The notes: generated by a model not told the origin, from the sequence alone. A DNA stretch of 64,000 nt from Panthera uncia (GCF_023721935.1 NW_026057584.1:38139506-38203505), one strand, 5' to 3'; positions 23,837-35,421 are shown, counted from the first letter of the stretch. Numbers and translations: made by a program.

Positions 23837-24699
23837 CCCTGAAAAGTAAATTTTTAAAAATGAGAAATATACAGCTAGAAGTTTTAATAGTTTCCCTTGG
23901 GCCTTTAAAGGATTATCTTTAAACCACCAAATGTAGAGGCCACTGGAGTATACAAAATGAAAGCTTCATAAATCATTCCCACTAGTTTTTCTCCCTTTTT
24001 TGAATAACCACTTCATCTTCACTCCCTTTCACTGCTGCATAGCAGTGAAAAATTTAATGGCTTTCAACAACACCTGTTTGCACACAATTATCTAGGTCAG
24101 AAGTCTGAGTACAGACTACCTGGGTTTTCTGCTCAGAATCAAACTTCTGAAACCATGGTATCAGCTGGGACTATCCAAGTTATCCTATCTGGTATATTCA
24201 GGTTGTTAGGGCTAAGGTTCCTCTTTTTTTGCTGGCTGTTGACAGAGTGCTGTTTTCTGAGCTCCCCAGTCTGCCTGCTACGTGGCCCTTCACAAAATGG
24301 CAATTTGCACCTTCAAGATGAGTAGAATTACTTTAACATTTTGAGTGTCTTCAACTTTCTCTCTGACCTTTAGACCCAGATGGAGAGGGCTCATGTGAGT
24401 AGCTCAGATCCATTGCGGTAATTTCCCTTTTGATTCACTAGAGGCCAACCTTACATCTGTAGAATCCCATTTGCCACATAAGATAACATACTCCTATTCC
24501 CATCATACTCAACAAGTTCCATCCACACTCAAGGGGCATGGATGATAGAAGACGGGTGCACTAATAGATGAGAATCTTGGGGCCATTTTAGAAGTCTGCC
24601 TAGCATGCATATCAAGGAACAAAAGTCTTTTTCATAATTGCTATACTTAAGTAATATTTGATTCCATAGTTCTTTTTTTTATTTAAAAAGAAAAGTTCA

Positions 24700-24897
24700 G
24701 GGGCACCTGGGTGGCTCAGTCGGTTAAGTGTCTGAGTTTGGGTCAGGTCATGATCTCGTGATTCATGGATTCGAGCCCTGCGTCTGGCTCTGCTGACAGC
24801 TCAGAGCCTGAAGCCTGCTTCAGATTCTATCTCCTTCTCTCTCTGCTCCTCCCTTGCTCATGCTCTGTCTCTCAACAATAAATAAATGTAAATAAAT
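24700..24897 (+). mobile_element. SINEC element nested in the tail of a reverse SINEC
   Basis: The head is GGGCACCTGGGTGGCTCAGT and the tail is CAATAAATAAATG. The short duplication AAGTTCA flanks it (24692 and 24899). It lies inside the A/T tail of the reverse copy that ends at 25095. Confidence 0.88.
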
Positions 24898-24901
24898 AAG
24901 T

Positions 24902-25095
24902 TCAATGTTCATTTTTGAGAGACAGTGTATGAGCAGGGGAGGGGCAGAGAAGAGAGGGAGACACAGAATCCAAAAAAGGCTCCAGGCTCCAAGCTGTCTG
25001 CACAGAGCCTGAGGCAGGGCTCGAACTCATGAACCAGGAGACCATGACCTGAGCCGAAGTCAGACATTCAACAGACTGAGCCACCCAGATGCCCC
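24902..25095 (-). mobile_element. SINEC element, host of the nested insertion
   Basis: The reverse copy ends GAGCCACCCAGATGCCCC. Its tail continues left to about 24673, interrupted by the forward SINE. The outer duplication CATAGTTCTTTTT occurs at 24665 and at 25095. Confidence 0.88.
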
Positions 25096-25107
25096 ATAGT
25101 TCTTTTT

Positions 25108-25265
25108 GTTTGTTTATTCATTCTTGAGAGAGTGCGTGGGGGAGGGGCAGAGAGAGGGAGACAGAATCCAAAGCAGGCTCCAGGCTCTCTCTCCTCTTTC
25201 AGCCCCTCCTGTGCTCACATGCTCACTCTCTTTCTCTCTCTCTTTCAAAATAAATAAACAAACAT
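25108..25265. mobile_element. Fold-back SINE: reverse 3' half joined to forward 3' half
   Basis: 25108 to about 25185 is the reverse 3' part of a SINEC (TTTATTCATTCTTGAGAG to AAGCAGGCTCCAGG). About 25186-25265 is the forward 3' part (CAGCCCCTCCTGTGCTCAC to CAAAATAAATAAAC). Both tails face outward and both heads are missing, giving an imperfect palindrome. Confidence 0.75.
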
Positions 25266-25383
25266 ACGTTTGAAAAGAAAGAAACTTGGTTTACGCCTTT
25301 TAGAAAAAAAACTATACAATCTAATTGAATTTTAAAATAGGAATGTGTAGCATTCACTGCATTTAAAAATATTTGTTGTAACT

Positions 25384-25578
25384 GGGGCACCTGAGTGGCT
25401 CAGCTGGTTGGGCATTGGACTCTTGATTTTGGCTCAGGTCGTGATCTCACAGTTGGTGAGATTGAGACCCACATTGGGCTGTGCAGAGCCTGCTCAGAAT
25501 TCTCTCTCCCCCTCTCTTTGCCCCTCCCTCCTGCACACATGCTCGCTCTCAAAATAAATAAACACTTAAAAAAAATCT
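25384..25578 (+). mobile_element. SINEC-type element
   Basis: The head is GGGGCACCTGAGTGGCTCAG and the tail is TCTCAAAATAAATAAACAC plus poly(A). There is a small deletion in the CTGACAGC region. Confidence 0.9.
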
Positions 25579-25897
25579 TTGTTCTAACAAATATTTAAGT
25601 GGAATTAATAAAAAAAATTAGTTATAAATCACAGATCCACAGAGTACTGTAAAAGGAAATGTGGTTGTTTTAGACAATGATCTCCAAACTTTGATTAAAC
25701 ACTGATATTAAAAATTTTTGAACTTCCCCCGCCAAAATACTACTATACTAATATGTAAATAGAAAATTTAGAATGACATTTTTTAATGTATTGCTACTTA
25801 AAGATTTATAATATCAATAGCTAATATCTCAAGGTAGAAAATATATTCATGGCAACAGTCAATATAAGTTGATTTTTTCAAACCTTGATTAAAGTAA

Positions 25898-26104
25898 TTT
25901 TTTAATTTTTTAATTTATTTTTGAGAGAGAGAGACAGAGGGCGAGCAGGAGGAGGGGCAGAGAGAGAAGGAGACAGAATCCGAAGCAGGCTCTAAGCCCC
26001 ACACTTCAACAAAGAGCCCGATGCAGGGATCGAACCCATGAACTACAAGACCATGACCTGAGTCTAAGCTGGACGTTTAACCAGCTGAGCCACCCAAGTG
26101 CTCC
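25898..26104 (-). mobile_element. SINEC-type element
   Basis: The reverse copy ends GAGCCACCCAAGTGCTCC. The direct repeat AAACCTTGAT flanks it. It sits at the edge of an antisense L1 block. Confidence 0.88.
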
Positions 26105-26124
26105 TAAACCTTGATAATTTTAAA

Positions 26125-27775
26125 TGAAAAGAGTAATTTTTTGTTGTACATGGTATTAGTATCAGGTGTACAAGGTCATGATTTAATACTTCTGTGCATT
26201 ATGAAATGGTCACCACAGTAAGTCTAATTACCATCTGTCACCATACAAATTTTTTACAATATTATTGACTATATCCACTGTGTTGTATATTACATCCTTA
26301 TGTCTTATTTTATAACAGTAAGGTTATATCTCTTAATCTTCACCTATTTCGGCCATCCTCCCACCCCTCTCCCCACTGGCAACCATCAGTTTGTTCTCTG
26401 TATATGAATCTCTTTCTGTTTTGTTCATTTGGGTTTTTGGGTTTTGTGTGTGTGTGTTTGTTTGTTTTTAGATTCCATATATAAATGAAATCATAGGGTA
26501 TTTGGCTTTCTCTGACTTACTTTATTCAACATAATGCCCTCTAGGTCCTTCCATGTTGTCACAAATGGCAAGATTTCATTCTTTTTATGGCTGAGTAATA
26601 TTCCCTTGTGTGTACGTGCGTTTGTCTTTTTCTGACTTATTTAACATGATATCCTTCAGTTCCATCCATATTGTCACAAATAGCAAGATACCATTCTTTT
26701 TTATGGCTAATATTCTCAAATATGCATACGTGTATATATCACATCTCCTTTATGCATTCATCTATCAATGTACATTTAGGCTGCTTCCATATCCTGGCTA
26801 TTGTAAGTAATGAACATAGGGGTGCATACTTTTTTTCAAATTAGTGGTTTTTTTTTTTTTTATCTAGAAGTGGAATTGCTGGATCATATGGCAGTTCTAT
26901 TTTTAATTTTTTTAGGAATCTCCATACTATCTTATATAATGAATGAACCAATTTGCATTCCTACCAAAAATGCAGAAAGGTTCCATTTACTCCATATCCT
27001 TACCAATACTTACTTCTTGTCTTTTGATAATAACCAGTCTGACAGGTATGAGGTGATATCTCATTGTGGTTTTAATTTACATTTTCCTGATGGTTAGTGG
27101 TATTGACCATCTTTATGTACCTGTTGGCAATCTGTATGTCTTCTTTGGAAAAAATGTCTATTCAGGTCCACTTCCCACTTCTTAGTTGGATTGTTTTTTG
27201 ATACTGAGTTGTATGAGGTCTTTAAATATTTTGGATGTTAACTCCTTATTGAATATGTCATTTACAAGCATCTCCTCCCATTCAGTAGGTTGCCTTTTCA
27301 TTTTGTTGATAGTTTACTTCACTGTGCAAAAGGTAGTTCCATTTGTTTATTTTTGTCTTTGTGGTCCTTGCCTGAGGAGACAAATCCAAGAAAATATTTT
27401 TAAGACTGATGTCAGAGAGTTTACTACTCTATTTTCTTCAAGGAATTTCATGGTTTCAGATCTCACATTTAAGTCTTCAATTCATTTGAGCTTATTATTG
27501 TATGTGGTATAAGAAAGTGGTCAGATTTCATTCTTTTGCGTGGAGCTGTCTGGTTTTCCCCATCGTATGTTCTTGCCCTCTTTGTCATAGATTAACCATA
27601 TAAGCATGGGTTTATTTGGGGGCTTTGTATTCTGTTCATTAATCTATCATGTCTGTTTTTGTGCCAGTACCATACTGTTTTGATTACTATAGCTTTATAG
27701 TAGAGTTTGAAATCCAGGCATGTGATGACTCCAGCTTTGTTCTTTCTCAAGATTGTCTTGACTGTATGGTGTCTT
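26125..27775 (-). mobile_element. Old L1 3' part (ORF2 C-terminal region and 3' UTR), antisense
   Basis: Reading the minus strand gives the L1 3' region. On the + strand the diagnostic pieces are AAATGGCAAGATTTCATTC, GGTATGAGGTGATATCTCAT, TCCCATTCAGTAGGTTGCC and CCAGTACCATACTGTTTTG. The 26600-26730 stretch partly repeats 26500-26610 (duplicated CATTCTTTTTATGGCT motif). There are many stops and no intact frame. Confidence 0.88.
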
Positions 27776-29204
27776 TTGTAGAAAGGAGTAACCTTTTGTC
27801 AAGTCTTATTATTGTTTTTAATTCCTAATAAGCCTGATAAGAGGGTAGAAATGTTAGCACTGATATTTTCTTTTGTTGGTTTGTGTTCACATTCTAGTAT
27901 CATCTTCAACTTTTTGTTGTAAGTAGTAATCTCTTATAAGGAGTGTTTTTAAGCTCCTTATTTGTGATAGTTAAAAGCAGATACCATGATAAGTATTTAA
28001 TAACATAATCCATGAATCCTTTAACTGGCTCACATATACTGCAATGTTATAAAATGTTTGAAGTGAATGAAGAAATTAAACAACTAGTAATGTGCCCTGT
28101 CACCTTCATCTGTGCTGTAGAATTCCTCATCTTCTCCCAGCACATATCCCACACACTTTCTATAATTTGCTCTGATAAAGTTTGTGAAGCCATTGTTAGC
28201 AGTCCTTGTATAAAATGTCCCTATATTAATCTGTTTGATTAAAAACCTGAGAATGAATTTGGTTTTCCTCTCACATTCCACTGGGTTGTCTTGCACACCA
28301 CTTAATGCACACAACCCCCTTTGGAGAAACTTAGTTTAGAATATATTTCGTAACCCTTTGAGGTTGTCTTTGGTAAGTTTTAATATCTATATTTATGTTC
28401 TCATGAAAGCAAAAATGAGATTTCTGGATCAGGAACAGACTATTCTTACTTAAAGCAGTATACACATTGGTTCCCCTTGCCCCATTCTTTCTCCTTCAGG
28501 GCAATGTGAGGAGAGCCAGGTTAACGCTGTACGTGCAAAAGGGTTTTTTTGTTTTGTTTTGAACCAGGGAGATGAACCCTGAAATTAGGAATCTGGAAGT
28601 TTATATAAGCTACACACTGCCTCCTTTCCCCTCCTGAGAGAAGAAAAGTCTTTGCTTCCAAATGTTTTACAATTCTGGAATGTAAACAAATTGCTTCAGG
28701 TTTTATCTCCCCATAAAATGTAAACATGTGGCTATACCAAACAGGAGGCAAGGAGAAATGGAGCACTGAAGAGTAGATATTTCTGGGGAAAGGAGACATT
28801 ATCTTTATAGCGTGTCTGTTTCTTTTGCCCAGGAAGCCAAATTATGTTGAAACCTGGAAATATTCATGAAGCATTGTTGCCTTAATAGTCTTAGCGGGGT
28901 ATGGAAATAATGCCTCACTCACTCCTGGCATTACTTTTAGGCACACTTAATGTCCAGATGAATTGAGTAGGACAACTTAAGTGTCATGACATATAATCCT
29001 CCAGTGGTGCTCTGTTGGGTACAGTAGGCAGGAAGGAAACTGGTGGAGCCAGCATTGAGGAGGTCTTCTAATACTGAAGCTTATAAGAATCTTTATTTTA
29101 AAAAAAAGATTCATGGTAAATATAGTATGCAGGATAGAAGGGAAATGGATGAGGCAAGGAGAGGGAGATCGTTTATGAGGCCACTATAAAATTTGGAATG
29201 CTAG

Positions 29205-29316
29205 TGGGGCACCTGGCTGGCTCAGTGGGTAGAGCATACGGCTCTTGATATTGGGGTCATGAGCTGAAGCCCCACGTTGGACGTAGAAATTACATAATAA
29301 AAAATATTAAAGTTAA
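29205..29316 (+). mobile_element. Short tRNA-type SINE
   Basis: The head is GGGGCACCTGGCTGGCTCAG, the body is GGTCATGAGCTGAAGCCCC and the end is GTAGAAATTACATAATAAA. Flanks TTGGAATGCTAGT and CTGGAATGCTACT are a decayed target-site duplication. Confidence 0.85.
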
Positions 29317-29894
29317 AAACTTCTGGAATGCTACTAATAGTGGTCTAAACTGGGGTAGTAGCCAGAAAGGAGAGTGCACCAGTGTAGGATGATCATAAAG
29401 TGGTGGACTTTTTAGGAGTTAGCAACGAATTAGATGTGGTAGGCAAGCTTCTCTTTGTGTTACGTTTAACCTGGGACCTTGCCAGACTCACATGATGCAA
29501 AGAACCACTAACAATTAAAATGTAAGATGCTGCCAGCCAGCGGCCTATCTTAATTTTCATTATCTACAAGATCTTAGGTACCATAACTACAAGGGAGGGA
29601 GTGGAGAGTGGATTTTTTGAATTGCCATTTTGTTCTTTCTTCATCTTGTTCCAGTACCATACAGTTTTAAATTAACTTTTTAAAGAAAGAAGCCCATTGT
29701 CCCAGTGAGACTATAAGGCAGTAAGTTCTTCAGGTGCCAGAATACAACTAACTGGAATCCTTAATCAGAAATATATGATGTAATTGAACTTTAAAAGAGA
29801 AGAAATTATAGGAAAATTAAAGGAAATAAGTGATTTTTTTTTTTTTACTAAAAACATTCCACACTGTATTGTGGGGTTTGTTACAGACTGCTTT

Positions 29895-30085
29895 GTCACC
29901 TATAATTTATCCTTTTAGCAGATACTCATTGAGTACCTGTTGTACCAGAATCCATGCCAGACACATTCACATTTAGCTTCTCATTTCATTCCCTTAGAGG
30001 GAAGATGATTATCCCCACATTACAGGAAAGGATCTAGTATCAGAGGAAACCATTTACCCATCATAGAATTCAAAGCAGATTGTCT
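29895..30085 (-). repeat. MIR fragment
   Basis: TACTCATTGAGTACCTGTTG, CATGCCAGACACATTCAC and GATTATCCCCACATTACAGG are the reverse MIR order. Confidence 0.65.
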
Positions 30086-30232
30086 ATCTAAGAAATAGAG
30101 TTCTTTCCACTGAAGACGTGCAATGCGTATTAATCCTCACTTCCTACTCTCAGAATCTTTCCTGACCTTACTAGTGATTCCTCTTGCCTTGGAGACAAAA
30201 GTTTCCAACGATCTTACCCCAGCCTTTTTTTC

Positions 30233-30435
30233 TTTTTTTAAGTTTACCGATTTATTTTGAGAGAAAGAGAGCACAAGTGAAGGGGAGGGGTCAGAGAGAG
30301 GGAGAGAGAGAATCCCAAGCAGGCTTCGTGCCCACTGTGGAACCTGATTCTGGGCTCAATCTCACACCTGTTAAGATCATGACCTAAGCCAAAACCAAGA
30401 ATCAGACACTGAACTGTTTGAGCCACCCAAGTGCC
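30233..30435 (-). mobile_element. SINEC-type element, diverged
   Basis: The reverse copy has TTTATTTTGAGAGAAAGAG and ends GAGCCACCCAAGTGCC. The direct repeat CCCCAGCCTT occurs at about 30217 and about 30438. Confidence 0.88.
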
Positions 30436-30554
30436 TTCCCCAGCCTTCTTTGTTACTCTTCCTATACTTTTCCTTAAAGATTTCCTCTAACTCTGTGAGT
30501 CTGACATTTTTTTGGTGGATGATTCACCAAGTCAGACACTTTCCCCCTCAACTC

Positions 30555-30722
30555 CATATCTAAGTAACTCTGAGTCAATGGCAGTATATTTAGCCTCCCT
30601 GAGACTAAATATTCATCCCTAAATTATGGCTAGTAATATTTTACAAACCTGGCATGAGGACTAAGTGAGATAATAGGCAAATGTACCTGACACCTAGTGG
30701 GTGCTAGAGAAATGATCAGTGA
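30555..30722 (+). repeat. MIR fragment
   Basis: TTTAGCCTCCCTGAGACTAA, GACTAAGTGAGATAATAGGC and CTAGTGGGTGCTAGAGAAAT follow the forward MIR 3' half. Confidence 0.55.
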
Positions 30723-30879
30723 TTTCTTCCTAGTTCTCCAATCTCTAGCTTCTCTAAACTAAACAAATCCGTTTCAACTCACTGTTGAAATTTAGCCTTA
30801 CAACTTCTTTCCCTCCCTAATTAGCAACTCTTTAGTTTCCAAATTTCTGTTAAATCTTCCCAATTTACACAAATTGAAA

Positions 30880-31310
30880 ACCCACTTATTTTGATTTCTT
30901 GTTTACTATGTGCAATAATTTCTCCATTGCTTACCACGTGCAATCAGTTACTAAGCCCTAATCAATCCACCACTTTAGGGTCACCCTTATATTGGTACAC
31001 TCCTTTGTGGCTCCCACTGTCGTTCCGACTGTCATTACCAGCATTCCACATTTTACAGCAGGTTCATAAATGATCTCTCTCCTTGTCTCTCACACTTTAC
31101 TTCTAACCTGCATGTTATTTTGCCATTCATCTTTTATTAAACAGCAAATTAGTATTATCACGCTTGTGTAAAACCTTATATTCTTCCCGCTATGTTCTTT
31201 AAGATACAGTACAAACTCCTTCTTTTGACTGCTTGACCAATCTACATTTCCAGTCCTTCTACCATTTTCCAGACACCCATCTCCTCCCCACACAAACTGT
31301 TTGAGTTAGG
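30880..31310 (+). repeat. Probable L2 fragment
   Basis: AAGATACAGTACAAACTCC, GACTGCTTGACCAATCTAC and CCAGTCCTTCTACCATTTTC recall the L2 3' region. It is weak and could be another old repeat. Confidence 0.35.
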
Positions 31311-31692
31311 ATTAGTTTGCAAGAAACAGAAAATCTGACAAACAGTTGCTTCAAGTAGAAAGTTGAGGATAAGTCTCCCTGAAGTCATCAAGAGCTAAAG
31401 CTCCTTGTAGCCCATCAGTTCTCCATCCTTAATGTGTGGCTTTCTTAACAAAATGGTGGCTACATGATATTTCCATTTGAAGAGGAAGGAGGGGAAAAGA
31501 ACAAAAGGAGCTCTGCTTTTATTTATAAAAGATTCTCTCTCTCTCATCCCTTTTCCACCTCAGAGACTTCTGTCTACAGCTCACTGGCCAGAATGATATC
31601 ACATGGCCACTAAGGAATACAAGGGAGACTGGAAACAAGTTTTAAGTTGGCTATGTTGCCTCCCCAAACAAATATGTCTAAGAAGAAAGATG

Positions 31693-31850
31693 TGTTAGTC
31701 TGTTTGGCTACGATGACTGAATACCACAGACTGGGTGCCTAAAACAAGTTATGGAGGCTGGAAAGTCCAAAATCAATGTGCTGGCGTATTGGAGATTAGG
31801 GATTCAACATATGAATTTCGGGGGAACACAATTCAGTCCGTAGCAAAAGG
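31693..31850 (+). repeat. Old interspersed repeat, family not assigned
   Basis: GTTAGTCTGTTTGGCTACGA, ACCACAGACTGGGTGCCTAA and CATATGAATTTCGGGGGAAC are phrases of a widespread mammalian repeat with a large internal deletion. The same family appears at 37627-37935. I do not name it. Confidence 0.55.
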
Positions 31851-31968
31851 GATAAAAGGAAGCAACAAGTAGGATCTGCCACACAAGCAAAGTGGGCTAC
31901 TGTATCTTCTTTAAGTATCTGCTGCCTTTTGCTACTTTTCTGCCTTTGCTTAAGAACTTCCTTCCCAC

Positions 31969-32168
31969 GGGGCCCCTGGGTGGCTCAGTCAGTTAAGTGC
32001 CAGACTTTGGCTCAGGTCATGATTTTGCAATTCATGAGTTCAAGCCCCATGTCAGGCTCTGTGCTACAGAGCCTGGAGCCTGCTTCGGATTCTGTGTCTC
32101 CCTCTCTCTCTGCCCCTCCCCTGCTCATGCTCTCTCTCTCTCTCAAAAATAAACACTAAAAATATTTT
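31969..32168 (+). mobile_element. SINEC-type element
   Basis: The head is GGGGCCCCTGGGTGGCTCAG and the tail is CTCAAAAATAAACACTAAAA. The direct repeat CCTTCCCAC flanks it (31960 and about 32173). Confidence 0.92.
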
Positions 32169-32334
32169 ATACCTTCCCACAACTCTGTTGTCAAATTTTT
32201 CTTCACAAAAATCATCAACTGCTACAGTCAGAACTAATCTACTTGTCCCTACTTCCAGCTCTTACTGTCATAGTTCCATACCCTGTGAGAGTCATCACAT
32301 TAGGTGTTGTGTGCTTTTTCTGTGCAGCTCTTGA

Positions 32335-32510
32335 TAGTGACATTTATTTGACATGTCTACATGTCAGGTGCTGTGCTCCCAACTTTATATGTATCATTTC
32401 TAATTTTTATGACAGCTGCAAAGTAAGATTACTAAACGAATGAGGAAATTGAGGTGCAGAGTGATGAGATAATTTGCCAGGGAATGGCAGAGCTCAGTTT
32501 TGAGCATGTT
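32335..32510 (-). repeat. MIR fragment
   Basis: ATGTCAGGTGCTGTGCTCCC, AACGAATGAGGAAATTGAGG, GATAATTTGCCAGGGAATGG and CAGAGCTCAG follow the reverse MIR. Confidence 0.7.
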
Positions 32511-32668
32511 AAATTTGGTTCTGAAACCCTTTCTACCACACCATAGTATTTCTCCAAGTAGATTGTCTGATCCTAGAAGGCAGGAATTTTATCTCGTTCC
32601 ATATGCCACCTCTTTGTATTCCCACACTTAGCAATGCATATTTCACATCGTGGAAATTTGCTCAATAT

Positions 32669-32885
32669 TTTTTTAAGTTTTTTTTTAATGTTTATTTCTG
32701 AGACAGAGAGAGACAGAGCATGAGTGGGGGAGGGGCAGAGAGAGAGGGAGACACAGAATCTGAAGCAGGCTCCAGGCTCTGCACTGTCAGCACAGAGCCT
32801 GATGTGGGGCTTGAATTTACGGACTGTGAGATCATGACCTGAGCCAAAGTCGGTCGCTTAACCAGCTGAGCCACCCAGGCACCCC
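32669..32885 (-). mobile_element. SINEC-type element
   Basis: The near-consensus reverse copy ends GAGCCACCCAGGCACCCC. GCTCAATATTTTTT on the left and GCTCAATGTTTTTT on the right are the target-site duplication. Confidence 0.92.
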
Positions 32886-33177
32886 TGCTCAATGTTTTTT
32901 AATAAACAATAGTAACAATGACCCAAGATACCTCAAAAACCTAATTTAATAAAAAACAATTATGTTCATAACAAATTGCCTATGTGTTGATAAGTGTTGA
33001 AGCTGAGTGATAAGTAACATGGGTTTGCATTATTCTATTCTCTTTACCTTTGTATATGTTGGCGTTTAATATAATTAAAAAATAATTATGGTCTAAATAT
33101 TATATTCACTAGTAGATTAATATATTTAGAAAAACTCAGAAGTTATTTTTTAAATTTATTTCTGAGTAATTTATTTA

Positions 33178-33598
33178 GGTATATATACACAATGGAATAT
33201 TACTCAGCCATGAAAAAATGAAATCTTGCCATTTGCAACATGTTTGGAGCTAGAGTGCATTATGCTATGTGAAGTAAGTCAGCCAGAGAAAGGCAAATAC
33301 TGTCTTTTTGCTTATGTGGGATTTAAGAAACAAAACAAACGAGCAAAAGGGAAAAAGAGAGCGTGAGAGGCAAACCACAAAACAGACTCTTAACTGGAAA
33401 AAAACTGACAGTTACCAGAGGAGAATTGGGTGGGGAGATGGGTGAAATAGGTGATGGGGATTAAGGAGTGGCCTTGTGATGATCAGGGAGTGTTGTATAG
33501 AAGTGATGAATCACTATATTGTACACCTGAAACATACAACACTGTTTATTAAGTGGGATTTAAATAAAAACTTAAAAAAATAAATTTAGTTTAAAAAA
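33178..33598 (+). mobile_element. L1 3' end with poly(A), sense
   Basis: It carries ATGGAATATTACTCAGCCAT, GAAATCTTGCCATTTGCAAC, a 3' UTR with GTTACCAGAGGAGAATTGGG and TATTGTACACCTGAAACATA, and an A-rich tail. It is 5'-truncated. Confidence 0.85.
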
Positions 33599-34005
33599 AA
33601 TAGAAATAATTGAAAACAGTTTTTCTTTTATCAATTACCCTAGCTAATTCTAATGGATTATTATCTGTGGCTATCCATATGTGTAAGATTATACATTTTA
33701 ATCCCAAAAGCAACCACTGAAATAATAATCCAAATAGGTACAGCTAAGATGCTAGTGGAGAAGTTAAAATAGAAATTTAAAAATATTTTAAAAGCCCAAA
33801 GCATAAAGAAAAACTTGATAAATTGGACTTCACCAAAAATAACAACTTCTGTTCTTCAAAATATCATGTTAAGAAAATGAGAAGATAATTCACAAGTGCG
33901 AAGAAAACAAACACATACCTGATAAACAACTCGCATCCAAAATGTATAAGGAACTCTCAAAGTATAGCAATAAGAAAATAAACCAATTTATAATTAACAA
34001 AATAC

Positions 34006-34045
34006 AAGACTGCATCGCTCAGGGGTCAGAGCATTGGTCTTGTAA
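34006..34045 (+). pseudogene. 5' half of tRNA-Thr(TGT), tailless retrocopy
   Basis: CATCGCTCAGGGGTCAGAGC followed by ATTGGTCTTGTAA aligns with the 5' half of tRNA-Thr (D-loop and anticodon stem, TGT anticodon) and stops in the anticodon loop. There is no poly(A). It splits an L1 and is flanked by AATTAACAAAATAC (33992-34005) and AATTAGCAAAATAC (34046-34059). Confidence 0.72.
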
Positions 34046-34115
34046 AATTAGCAAAATACGTAAGTAGATCTCACAGAGAAGATATATGGATGGCAAAGTA
34101 AGCACATGAAAAGAT

Positions 34116-34310
34116 GGGGCACCTGAGTGGCTCATTCGGTTAATTGTCCAACTCTTGATTTTGGCTCAGGTCATAATCTCAAGATTTGTGGGATCTAGCT
34201 CCATGTCAGGCTTTGCACTGGGTGTGGAACTTGCCTAAGAGTCTCTCTCCCTCTGCCTGTCCCCCCTCTCTTAAAAAAATACATAAAATAAAAAATAAAA
34301 ATTAAAGAAA
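34116..34310 (+). mobile_element. SINEC-type element inside L1
   Basis: The head is GGGGCACCTGAGTGGCTCAT. The target-site duplication GAAAAGATG occurs at about 34107 and at 34311. The host L1 resumes at CTCAACATAG. Confidence 0.9.
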
Positions 34311-35421
34311 GAAAAGATGCTCAACATAGTCATGGAGTAAATGCAAATGATAACTACAATACCTAAAATAGAAAGTTTCAAAAACTGGCAATACCAAGTG
34401 CTAGTGAGGATTTGAAATAGCTAGAATTCTTACGCACTGCTGGTGGGAATGCAAAATGTTATGTCATTTTGTACAAAGTTTGGCAATTTCTGATAAAGTT
34501 AAACATGCATTTACCATATGAACCAGAAATACCATTCCTATATTTGCTCAAAAGAAATGAAAACCTATGTCCATATGAAGACCTGTAAGTAGATATTTAT
34601 ACCAGCTTTGTTAATAATTTCCCCAGATGGGAAGCAAGCAAGGTTATCTGTCACCTGGGACATGGGTAGAAAAATTGTGGCACACCCATTAAAATGGACC
34701 ATTACTTCACCCCCACAAAAAACGGGAAAGTGAACAGCTGATACATGAAATAATATTGACGAATGTCAAACACATTATGGTAAGTGAAAGATCCCATACT
34801 GGATGATTCTACTTTCATGACAGTCAGTAAAAAGGAAAACTACAAACAAAGCAGATGAGTGGTTACAGGGACTCCAAAAGGGCTTGAGGGGATTTGAGGA
34901 AGTGAGGGAGATGTTCTAAATCTTGATTGTGATGATGGTTACATAACTATAAGCATTTGTTAAAATTCAGGGAACTGTTTATTAAGAATAATATGTAAGT
35001 TGCATATTAATAAGCCTGACTAAAGAAATTAAAACTTCCCACAAAGAATACTCCAGGACTAGATTATTTCAGTGGTAAATTATATTGAACTTTCAATTCT
35101 ATTGAACTTTGAGTAACACCAATGTTGTACAGCTCTTGCAGAAAGTGAAAGAGAAGATGCCACTTTCCAAATCATTTTATGAGGCAACTGTAGCCTAAAA
35201 GCAAAGCATGACACAGAAATTACCGACCAGCATTCCTTTTTAACATGGATGTGAGCATCCTCAACAAAATGCTAGCAAATCAAATCCAGCAATATATAAA
35301 AAGTTCTCAGGAATGTACAAATGGACTACTAAGACTAATAACTTAATATAGCAAGACCACAGAATACAAGGTCAATCAATATACAAAAAAAAAAAAAAAA
35401 TTTGTATACATTAAAAGCATT

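Larger units (their letters stand above)
15183..23855 (+). other. PGAP1: Probable long 3' UTR of PGAP1
   Basis: About 8.6 kb downstream of the PGAP1 stop is AT-rich and unusually poor in transposons for this window: one SINE at 17742, one short SINE at 19089 and two CA repeats. This, with my recollection that the human transcript has a multi-kilobase 3' UTR, suggests that most of it is transcribed 3' UTR. AATAAA signals occur at 16142, 21339, 23036, 23544 and 23831; the last is my preferred distal end because SINE density rises soon after it. Short open frames here (for example 22863-23252) show no family resemblance. The exact end is inference. Confidence 0.55.
33783..34995 (+). mobile_element. 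Old L1 ORF2 3' region, sense, interrupted twice
   Basis: Recognisable order: GATAAATTGGACTTCACCAA, AAGATATATGGATGGCAAAG, AAAAGATG then CTCAACATAGTCATGGAG, GGTGGGAATGCAAAATGTTA and GGATGATTCTACTTTCATGA. A half-tRNA retrocopy (34006-34045) and a SINE (34116-34310) interrupt it. Confidence 0.82.

Noticed and set aside
34006..34045. Functional tRNA-Thr gene
   Set aside because: Only the 5' half is present; no 3' half, B box or terminator.
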